This document shows, piece after piece, positions 28,334 through 33,477 of a stretch of DNA of 33,477 bases. Both the position numbers and the translations under genes were made by a program. The DNA comes from a virus. Numbering within the stretch: the first letter of the stretch is position 1; every line of letters begins with the position of its first letter. The DNA lies in IMG/VR virus record IMGVR_UViG_3300030105_001789, positions 1 to 33,477 of that record; one strand, written 5' to 3'. The notes beneath the pieces were generated by a model. It saw only the letters and a program-made list of their open reading frames with translations, had not been told where the DNA came from and did no database searches.

Positions 28334-28376
28334 AACTAATTATAAAAGGCATTAAAACGCCTCTTATACTCTTGTT
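28334..28376 (-). repeat. hairpin repeat, inverted copy of 3653-3695
   Basis: On the minus strand the 43 bases match 3653-3695 with a single G/A difference. The hairpin ATAAGAGGC / GCCTTTTAT with loop GTTTTAAT and trailing T's can act as a terminator after the 114-residue gene. Its presence at the ends of small-gene islands on opposite strands suggests that cassettes were moved or duplicated. Confidence 0.85.
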
Positions 28377-28721
28377 CTAAACAATTGCCTTGCAGTAGTT
28401 CCATTTAATAACTTTTTCGCCATCTTCAAAGGTTTTACTTCCACTAAAAGAACGCCAGTTATCAGCATAGTAAACTACTTCATGCCATTCAGATTTACCT
28501 AAATCATTAATGTGTTCTATTTTTGCTAACACTGGCTCTAATTCATCAGGCAACAGTGTAGAACACTGCGTATAATTAATAGCTTTTTCTCGCTCTTTTA
28601 CAAAGGTTACTATTTCTTCAATCAATTCTTTATAGTCGGTTGCCATATATTTACACCCGTTACTTGCTAATATTTTTACTATTTCGTTATCCATCATTTT
28701 GTATTTATTTTGGTTTGTCAT
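28377..28721 (-). CDS. hypothetical protein, 114 aa
   Basis: Contains EIVKILASNGCKYMATDYKE, LLPDELEPVLAKIEHINDLG and EWHEVVYYADNWRSFSGSKT, with two more cysteines. By comparison with the other leaders the start may be at Met9 or Met10 (28697/28694), since ATGACAAACC lies within the leader. The leader includes GAGTATGATTAGTAGCG (28745-28729). Function unknown. Confidence 0.6.
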   Translation of the reverse strand: MTNQNKYKMMDNEIVKILASNGCKYMATDYKELIEEIVTFVKEREKAINYTQCSTLLPDELEPVLAKIEHINDLGKSEWHEVVYYADNWRSFSGSKTFEDGEKVIKWNYCKAIV

Positions 28722-28772
28722 TTTTTTACGCTACTAATCATACTCTTTTAAGTTAGGCTTAATACTATTTAT

Positions 28773-29051
28773 CTACTCTATACAGTCAAACTCCCAAAAA
28801 TACGTAGGTTCTCCCCAATAACATGGATGCGTGTCATGTGCTGGCTTATCAGGGTAGTATGTACGTTGTCTAAACCTTACTACCCTCATATAGTTAGTAC
28901 ATCTGGTATTTGGTGGTGTATCTTGCATAACCAATATAGGTACTTCATCTGTTTTAATGGGTACTCGGATATACTGATTATTATATTTCTTATTGTGTGC
29001 ATTTTCTGGTAATTTTTCCCTAGCCAACTCTATTAATTTATCATTTTTCAT
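28773..29051 (-). CDS. hypothetical protein, 92 aa
   Basis: Basic N-terminal half (LIELAREKLPENAHNKKYNN) and an aromatic, proline-rich C-terminal half (RFRQRTYYPDKPAHDTHPCY, TYFWEFDCIE). It lies between two repeat elements of the cassette-like island. No family recognised. Confidence 0.6.
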   Translation of the reverse strand: MKNDKLIELAREKLPENAHNKKYNNQYIRVPIKTDEVPILVMQDTPPNTRCTNYMRVVRFRQRTYYPDKPAHDTHPCYWGEPTYFWEFDCIE

Positions 29052-29087
29052 TCTAATTGTATTTATCGTTTATATTTCCGTACATAA

Positions 29088-29142
29088 GCCTAACAACGTA
29101 TAAAGCACATTAAAACGATGCCTTATACAATCCGTTGTAGGC
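29088..29142 (-). repeat. attC-like imperfect palindrome
   Basis: The outer arms GCCTAACAACG (29088-29098) and CGTTGTAGGC (29133-29142) are complementary except for one extra base. The inner arms TATAAAGCA and TGCCTTATA (29099-29107, 29119-29127) pair with one wobble. On the minus strand it ends in GTTAGGC, matching GTTRRRY, the core of integron attC sites. It lies 8 bases after the stop of the preceding gene, as an attC site would. No integron integrase is present, so attC function is unproven. Confidence 0.6.
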
Positions 29143-29149
29143 AATTGTG

Positions 29150-29389
29150 CTAAATTTTACCACATATTTCATCAGCAGCTTCTTTTGCTCCTAAATTATA
29201 TCCTTTATCAAAGGCGATTTCTTCTTTATCCGCACAACTACTCACAACAACGGGTATAGTTAATGCTTGGTCTATTACTTCATTCATAAGTATAGCACAC
29301 ATAGTCATTCCCGTTATTCGTGTTTCTGTATCTGTTGCATCTTGTACACAGTCCAAAAGTTCTTCTATTAATTCTTTTTTATCTATCAT
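29150..29389 (-). CDS. hypothetical protein, 79 aa
   Basis: The start MIDKKELIEELLDCVQDATD is chosen at 29389 because the 51 bases before it hold the shared leader motif (GTATGGTTAGTGCG). The protein is helical with a methionine-rich segment (ITGMTMCAILMNEVIDQALT), DKGYNLGAKEAADE and three or four cysteines. Function unknown. Confidence 0.6.
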   Translation of the reverse strand: MIDKKELIEELLDCVQDATDTETRITGMTMCAILMNEVIDQALTIPVVVSSCADKEEIAFDKGYNLGAKEAADEICGKI

Positions 29390-29447
29390 AATTTTGTTTT
29401 TTAAATTCGCACTAACCATACCCAAACCGTTGTAAAACATTGTTTAA

Positions 29448-29603
29448 TTAAATGTTTTTACCGCATTTTTGGCACTCCCTTCTATCACTGTGATTATCTA
29501 AATGATGCCAATTATGTACACACAACGATTTTACAACACCGTGTATAATTAATTGCTTTTTTACTTCCTTTTTAATAAGTTTATTTAATTTTTTTTTGTT
29601 CAT
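29448..29603 (-). CDS. small zinc-binding-like protein, 51 aa
   Basis: The start MNKKKLNKLIKKEVKKQLII at 29603 is chosen over an ATG at 29645 that is part of the leader motif TATGGTTTGTTGCGTG. A strongly basic N-terminus precedes CVHNWHHLDNHSDRRECQKC, a Cys/His cluster that could bind zinc. First gene after a consensus promoter. Function unknown; nucleic acid binding is plausible. Confidence 0.6.
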   Translation of the reverse strand: MNKKKLNKLIKKEVKKQLIIHGVVKSLCVHNWHHLDNHSDRRECQKCGKNI

Positions 29604-29661
29604 TATTTTTTTATTTAATTTATTAATACCCACGCAACAAACCATACACTTGTAAGTTATT

Positions 29662-29693
29662 CAAATTTACAACTAATTTAGTTACTATGCAAA
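29662..29693 (-). promoter_or_regulatory. promoter of the cassette-like island
   Basis: Minus strand: TTTG (29693-29690), 20 bases, TAAATTTG (29669-29662): full Bacteroidota consensus with ideal spacing. It lies 17 bases after the end of the primase-helicase gene and drives the small genes below. Confidence 0.8.
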
Positions 29694-29710
29694 TTATTTA
29701 ACAGTTTATT

Positions 29711-32056
29711 TTAAAATGGTACTTCATCTTTTTCTGCTACTTCACCATCGCTTATCATAAACCATCTATCTCCATTACTATTTCCTTGTGTAAATTCAAT
29801 AGCTTTATAGTTAGCATACTTATGTAACCAGATATTAAAACGCTTACGTGTTAGCCATTTCTTATAATCTGTATATTCATCTGTAAATTTAATGAAGTAA
29901 TCAACTTTGTTAAGTCGAACATTTAAACTTACTATCTCTCTATCTTCTACCCATTCCATAAATTCCATAGAAGATTCTGCTATAAACTTTCTTAGTTTAA
30001 TATTCTTAGCATTTTGTTTTATCAATCCATTTTTAAAGAACATCTGTAAACAATACATCATATAGTTATCATACTTTTGGTATTCTAACAAATCCCAATC
30101 ATCAAATAGCTGTCTTCCAAATTCCTCCTCTGGTGTTAGTTTATCACCATAGTATTGAGCTATTTCTATTTCGTGTCTTCTACGATCATGACTGTTTCCT
30201 TCTCCTTTTACAGCGTAGTTTGTGCTTAGTAAAATCTTAGGTGAATCGTGTACGTTTAATTTTATAGCATCTTTGTTTTTTCTTTCTAATGTTATTCCTT
30301 CAGTTACTAAACTAAATTGGCTTTCAAAATCCCAATTCTTTTTTATATCATCAAAAACTAATATCTTTGTGTCTATACTAATTGTTTGATTTGCAAACTG
30401 TGATTTACTATCGTATTGTTTACCATCAATTATAGATGTCTTTCTAATATTTGCCAAGCCTTGCACAAATAAACCTTTACCTGTTCCACCCTCTGGATTG
30501 TCGCTTATAACCTCATCATTTAATATAATAGCTTTGTTATTACTTCTGTTCTTGTAGGTACTCATCATATAACCTAATACACATTCTACTGCTAATGGTT
30601 CTTCATTAGATACATTATGTATAAACTTAGAGTAATCATTATCAAATGTATCTAAGGTTTGCCAATCACGATCTAATATGTGAGACTTCCATACATAACC
30701 ATCAACATCTACATACTCTTTTAATTGTATGCTATTCTTTTTTACTTCTAATATACCATTAGAAAAAGCAAAGTAAGAAGTATCTCTAGTATCGCTTAGC
30801 ATTAATAAATCAATACTTTCTAACATTGTAAGGTATTGCTCACTAAATAGGTTTTGGTAAATAGCACAATAGTTCCATACATCTAATTGTTTCTTATCCA
30901 TTAGGTAATCTAAAACAAAATCTTTAATCTTAGATATAGATGTTAATTCTACCTTGTTAGATTCTATATATACAAATGAGGGTTTGTCTGCATCATTAGG
31001 AAAGTGTTTTTTAAATCCATTGTTCTGCAGAAACATTTTATATTTCAAAGGATTAATAGTGATCTTTTGTTTATCGCTTACATTCCAAAAGTCCTCTGTT
31101 TCAGATTCTATTTTTATCTCGTTGTAGGTATCTTCATTAATCTTATACTTATCTAATACTTTCTGCTTTCCTTTGTTTAGATCAACCTTTATATTATTAA
31201 TACGTGTGTAGTCTTCAAAGTATTTAGAATTAAAACTCCTTATTTTAAATGCAGATTTAATAGCGTTTCTTGTTTCTGTTTCCGAGAACTTACCAAACAC
31301 AATGTTGTTTAATATGTGTGCTTCTGTTGTCGATTGGCTAACTCCATATTCACAAAACGCTCCAGCTAAGTTAAAGATAAAGTTGTTTCTTTCACCATCT
31401 ACAAAATCTGTAACCCATTTAAACTTCATAATTTTAGAGATGATAGTCATCTCATCATTAATAGGTATTAAAGGCACTCTGTCTGTTACTTTAAACCCCT
31501 CATCGATTAGTGTAGGTTGGTATATTTCAGCATCGTAGTTTATGTATATATTTGGATCGTAAGACTCGAAGCAAATTCTATCCACGTTACAGTTGGCAAT
31601 ATCGAAGTTGTCGTATTCAAACTCCTTATTAAATTGTCTGAAGTATTTATCATGTGTAAACTTATCAGAATCTTCTGGTATTCTTACCAATGCTTTTAAA
31701 CCAATGTTGGAAGGAGAAATAAATATAGCTACTATATGTTTATTTTTTTTAAGCTGTTGGAACTGCTCCATCATAATATCCTTAGATTTATATTTGTCAA
31801 AGTCTGTTATCATTAAGCCAGAGTGTTTTACAAGTCCGTTCTTATTACGTTCTTTAAACTCCCCTCCAAAACATATACAAGGTAAGTTACCTTTTTGCTT
31901 TTGATAGTCTTCTTTCTTTAAAGTTCTAAGATGTTCTATAAATTCCTTTGATGGATTACCTGTTTTTATTCTTTCTAATGCTTTCTCTAAAGAAATGTAG
32001 TAAGGTATCTGTGTTTCCTTTAATCTCTTAAAGATTGTTATTTTGTTGTTTTTCAT
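29711..32056 (-). CDS. bifunctional primase-helicase (BT4734-type N-terminus, SF3 helicase), 781 aa
   Basis: N-terminal ~45-180: CFGGEFKERNKNGLVKHSG, LMITDFDKY (D85, D87), IFISPSNIGLKALVRIP and VDRICFESYDPN, the pattern of BT4734/VirE N-terminal domains associated with archaeo-eukaryotic primase folds. C-terminal: Walker A EGGTGKG (522-528), Walker B ILVFDD (565-570) and sensor STNY (611-614) of superfamily 3 helicases. It is the main replisome protein: priming and unwinding. The extreme C-terminus is EVAEKDEVPF, an SSB-tail-like peptide similar to the phage's own SSB-like protein. Its start overlaps the preceding gene by 29 bases. Confidence 0.9.
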   Translation of the reverse strand: MKNNKITIFKRLKETQIPYYISLEKALERIKTGNPSKEFIEHLRTLKKEDYQKQKGNLPCICFGGEFKERNKNGLVKHSGLMITDFDKYKSKDIMMEQFQQLKKNKHIVAIFISPSNIGLKALVRIPEDSDKFTHDKYFRQFNKEFEYDNFDIANCNVDRICFESYDPNIYINYDAEIYQPTLIDEGFKVTDRVPLIPINDEMTIISKIMKFKWVTDFVDGERNNFIFNLAGAFCEYGVSQSTTEAHILNNIVFGKFSETETRNAIKSAFKIRSFNSKYFEDYTRINNIKVDLNKGKQKVLDKYKINEDTYNEIKIESETEDFWNVSDKQKITINPLKYKMFLQNNGFKKHFPNDADKPSFVYIESNKVELTSISKIKDFVLDYLMDKKQLDVWNYCAIYQNLFSEQYLTMLESIDLLMLSDTRDTSYFAFSNGILEVKKNSIQLKEYVDVDGYVWKSHILDRDWQTLDTFDNDYSKFIHNVSNEEPLAVECVLGYMMSTYKNRSNNKAIILNDEVISDNPEGGTGKGLFVQGLANIRKTSIIDGKQYDSKSQFANQTISIDTKILVFDDIKKNWDFESQFSLVTEGITLERKNKDAIKLNVHDSPKILLSTNYAVKGEGNSHDRRRHEIEIAQYYGDKLTPEEEFGRQLFDDWDLLEYQKYDNYMMYCLQMFFKNGLIKQNAKNIKLRKFIAESSMEFMEWVEDREIVSLNVRLNKVDYFIKFTDEYTDYKKWLTRKRFNIWLHKYANYKAIEFTQGNSNGDRWFMISDGEVAEKDEVPF

Positions 32057-32447
32057 TTATTGTGTTTATGTCTATTGCTAATCCTTTTTCTATTAATCCG
32101 AATGCGTCAAAGTGGTTTCTTAATAAATAATTAATTTCATTATAACTACAATTAAAAATATCTTGATTATTTTCTATATGTTTAACTAATTGGTGTGAAG
32201 GAAAAAACATAGGCTTACCTTCTTCAATCTCTTTAGTTAAATCAGATAAAGGTCTTAGTATTGGTTTCCATTTAAAATGTTTTTGACTATCTTCTCTAGT
32301 AAATATGTTTAATTGTGATGGCTCTAATATCTTTATCCACCTTTTTAATGGTTCTTTTCTTGAATCTCTTACCTTTTCCCAATTGTGAATTATTTTCAAC
32401 CCATAAGGTAAATAAGGTGCTAAGTGTTCTAGTTTTAATTTTTCCAT
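32028..32447 (-). CDS. replication-associated hypothetical protein, 139 aa
   Basis: Includes LAPYLPYGLKIIHNWEKVRD, PILRPLSDLTKEIEEGKPMF and NEINYLLRNHFDAFGLIEKG. The pairing of a PLSDL..EIE segment with an NHFD.FGLIE..LAIDIN ending recurs in Bacteroidota phages and phage-like islands beside primases. It overlaps the primase-helicase gene, implying coupled expression. Molecular function unknown. Confidence 0.7.
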   Translation of the reverse strand: MEKLKLEHLAPYLPYGLKIIHNWEKVRDSRKEPLKRWIKILEPSQLNIFTREDSQKHFKWKPILRPLSDLTKEIEEGKPMFFPSHQLVKHIENNQDIFNCSYNEINYLLRNHFDAFGLIEKGLAIDINTINEKQQNNNL

Positions 32448-32572
32448 AATATAAGTTTTTTATTTATTGTTATTATTTTTTATTTTTAAAAGACAAAATG
32501 TCTTATATAATGTCCTTTATAGATTGTATATGCAATCATCTGCTAAATCTTATATAAAATCAACGGTCTGGT
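32448..32572. promoter_or_regulatory. AT-rich gap with two small palindromes
   Basis: AAGACA and TGTCTT (spaced by three bases, ~32501-32515) form one palindrome and GATTG...CAATC (~32522-32537) another. No convincing -7 element is seen. They could be operator sites for the primase operon or transcript hairpins. Confidence 0.35.
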
Positions 32573-32668
32573 TTACAACAATATTGTTATTATTATCAAT
32601 ATTAAAACCTCTGCGATAAATATACCAAATACAACACAAAACATTTCTTTAAACTCTTTATCGAACAT
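32573..32668 (-). CDS. 31-residue single-pass membrane peptide, paralogue of the one at 1622-1720
   Basis: Begins MFDKEFKEMF and continues as one hydrophobic helix with a single Glu (FIAEVLILIIITILL). Against the paralogue, DK, FKEMF and F-I-x-E-V-L are conserved while flanking residues differ; 17 of the residues align identically. It lies between the candidate origin and the primase operon. Too short for routine gene finders. Confidence 0.7.
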   Translation of the reverse strand: MFDKEFKEMFCVVFGIFIAEVLILIIITILL

Positions 32669-32745
32669 TATATTTTATAATCTTTTATAAATTTGTTAAT
32701 GTAGATTGTAAAGATATAAAATATAAATCAAATACACAAGTTTAT

Positions 32746-32943
32746 TTCAATGTGTATCTAAATACTGTTAAAGTGTATCTTTTTTAATCCAATGTGTACT
32801 GTATTATTCGTAACGTTTATAGTACTTACAGCGGGGTTTTGCCCTCAAAGTACACATTGAACTCCAATCTAGGGGGACACCCCCTAAAATATATTTATTT
32901 TCTGTGAGGGGTATATAGAGAAAACGCTTCAATGTGTACTTTG
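32746..32943. other. putative replication origin with iterons
   Basis: Five copies of an AATGTGTA-type repeat: 32746-32759, 32768-32780 (AAAGTGTATCT), 32789-32800, the inverted CAAAGTACACATTGAA at 32846-32861 and TTCAATGTGTACTTTG at 32928-32943, the last two being exact 16-base inverted copies. Between them lie a perfect hairpin TAGGGGG-ACA-CCCCCTA (32870-32886) and GTACTT...AAGTAC (32822-32852) enclosing GGGG/CCC. The flanks are very AT-rich. Iterons, a GC hairpin and proximity to SSB, primase-helicase and a DnaA-like gene support an origin. An operator array is the alternative. Confidence 0.6.
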
Positions 32944-32948
32944 CATAA

Positions 32949-32976
32949 AAAAACCAGCCTATTTAGACTGGTTTTT
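32949..32976. terminator. bidirectional terminator
   Basis: AAAAACCAG (32949-32957) pairs with CTGGTTTTT (32968-32976), with an inner CTA/TAG pair. Both strands end in T runs, so it may stop transcription from either side. It overlaps the stop of the 48-residue gene and isolates the iteron region. Confidence 0.8.
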
Positions 32977-33105
32977 GTTTTCTAGTTCATAGTACCTTCT
33001 AAGATACTTGTTATATTCTTTCTTATGATACTCGTTTTGTTTATAATAGTGCCTTAAAGCATATGTTAATAAAGCTATAATAACAGAAAAGATTGTGTAG
33101 ATCAT
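32959..33105 (-). CDS. small membrane-anchored protein, 48 aa
   Basis: The ATG at 33105 overlaps the previous stop (ATGA). An N-terminal membrane segment (MIYTIFSVIIALLTYAL) is followed by a basic, tyrosine-rich tail (RHYYKQNEYHKKEYNKYLRR). Possible membrane anchoring of the replication machinery or a small effector; unknown. Confidence 0.6.
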   Translation of the reverse strand: MIYTIFSVIIALLTYALRHYYKQNEYHKKEYNKYLRRYYELENKNQSK

Positions 33106-33329
33106 TGTGTATTATATTTATTTATTAGTGTTCCTATTTGCCAAAGAATATCTTTCTTTTGTCTAAGTAGTTTTCTAAAGGCTGCATTTTCTTCATACAG
33201 TTTTTCTGTATTTGGCAATACTCTAAAATCTTTTACTTCAAATCTTTGTAACATTTCTTCCTCAAAAGATGATACCTCATCGCGAGGTATCACCATTGTA
33301 GTATTTATAAGTGTTTTAGTAGCTCCCAT
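33102..33329 (-). CDS. hypothetical protein, 75 aa
   Basis: The ATG at 33329 directly follows the stop of the SSB-like gene (TAATATG) and is preferred to one at 33353 inside that gene. Contains TMVIPRDEVSSFEEEMLQRF and a coiled-coil-like end (EENAAFRKLLRQKKDILWQI). Tight linkage to SSB suggests a replication accessory. Confidence 0.6.
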   Translation of the reverse strand: MGATKTLINTTMVIPRDEVSSFEEEMLQRFEVKDFRVLPNTEKLYEENAAFRKLLRQKKDILWQIGTLINKYNTQ

Positions 33330-33330
33330 A

Positions 33331-33477
33331 TTAAAATGGCACGTCTGTTTCATCTACATCAGTAGTAACGGTTTCAGCAACTACTTCTACATCTTTTACA
33401 TCAGAACCTTTTTTATAGTTGTTAATGTATTCCTGTAACACCTTAGCTTGTTCTGTTGCTTTAGCATCCATTTTAGC
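33331..33477 (-). CDS. single-stranded DNA-binding-like protein, 3' part
   Basis: Second part of the gene cut by the contig ends. Bases 33379-33477 duplicate 1-99; the unique part codes for AETVTTDVDETDVPF and the TAA at 33331. The acidic tail with terminal Pro-Phe is the basis of the SSB-like assignment. Confidence 0.6.
   Translation of the reverse strand, partial: AKMDAKATEQAKVLQEYINNYKKGSDVKDVEVVAETVTTDVDETDVPF
33379..33477. repeat. terminal direct repeat, right copy
   Basis: Identical to 1-99; see the left copy. The circular unit is 33,378 bp. Confidence 0.95.

Noticed and set aside
29390-29440. N-terminal extension of the 79-residue gene
   Set aside because: The extra codons fall in the recurring leader motif (TATGGTTAGTGCG), which is non-coding in front of other genes.
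29604-29645. N-terminal extension of the 51-residue gene
   Set aside because: The ATG is part of the leader motif TATGGTTTGTTGCGTG; the A-rich sequence before 29603 fits a normal start better.
1-33477. tRNA genes, CRISPR arrays, integrase or repressor genes
   Set aside because: Looked for clover-leaf arms, regular spacer repeats, tyrosine/serine recombinase motifs and repressor-type helix-turn-helix genes; none could be supported.

Overview
The window is one complete, compact tailed-phage genome given as a linear contig. Its last 99 bases repeat its first 99 exactly, so the non-redundant unit is 33,378 bp and closes into a circle (circular or circularly permuted DNA, or an assembly overlap). 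It is AT-rich. Gene starts lack Shine-Dalgarno sequences and have A/T-rich leaders. Most promoters that can be seen are of the Bacteroidota type (TAnnTTTG, sometimes with TTTG about 20 bases upstream). With the protein families present (BT4734-type primase-helicase, YopX, DUF5675, XkdF-like protease, a frameshifted tail chaperone) this points to a siphovirus of a Bacteroidota host, most likely a flavobacterium. No integrase, repressor or tRNA was recognised, so a lytic life style is likelier than a temperate one.

Nearly all genes lie on the minus strand and are read from about 2442 downwards, through position 1 and round the circle, to about 3702. Early/replication block: calcineurin-like phosphoesterase, DUF3310 protein and many small overlapping genes (2442-693), an SSB-like protein across the contig junction, a putative iteron origin (32746-32943), primase-helicase (29711-32056), small cassette-like genes (28334-29660), a DnaA-domain-IV-like protein, a DEAD/SNF2-type helicase, a solitary DNA methyltransferase with a possible clamp-binding tail, a VRR-NUC nuclease, YopX, and a sigma-like factor (23323-23856). 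Late block: TerS and TerL (21787-20259), tail chaperone with a -1 frameshift, tail completion and tail tip genes, tape measure (12685-14754), protease, scaffold and capsid (12330-10155), tail-tube-like protein, portal, connector, tail fibre, and a lysis module (5415-3702) with a probable unimolecular spanin.

Three sets of plus-strand elements break this pattern: a divergent island of four small genes (2567-3695), a moron-like gene with its own promoter and terminator (9198-9501), and a structured non-coding RNA (12464-12683). That RNA has a paralogue on the minus strand (19072-19277). Both have a closing stem joining the 5' and 3' ends, an identical 34-base terminator segment, and two hairpins whose loops are perfectly complementary (UAUCAG and CUGAUA). 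One helper stem shows a compensatory base change. This RNA pair is the strongest candidate for an undescribed system here.

Other cross-genome patterns: four late genes start with the same bipartite leader (TATAACAAA, 11-12 bases, AGTCTTATTAATATG); two islands of small genes on opposite strands share palindromes and leader motifs reminiscent of gene cassettes; two paralogous 31-32-residue membrane peptides flank the replication block; and SSB-like and primase-helicase proteins end in the same acidic xxVPF tail.
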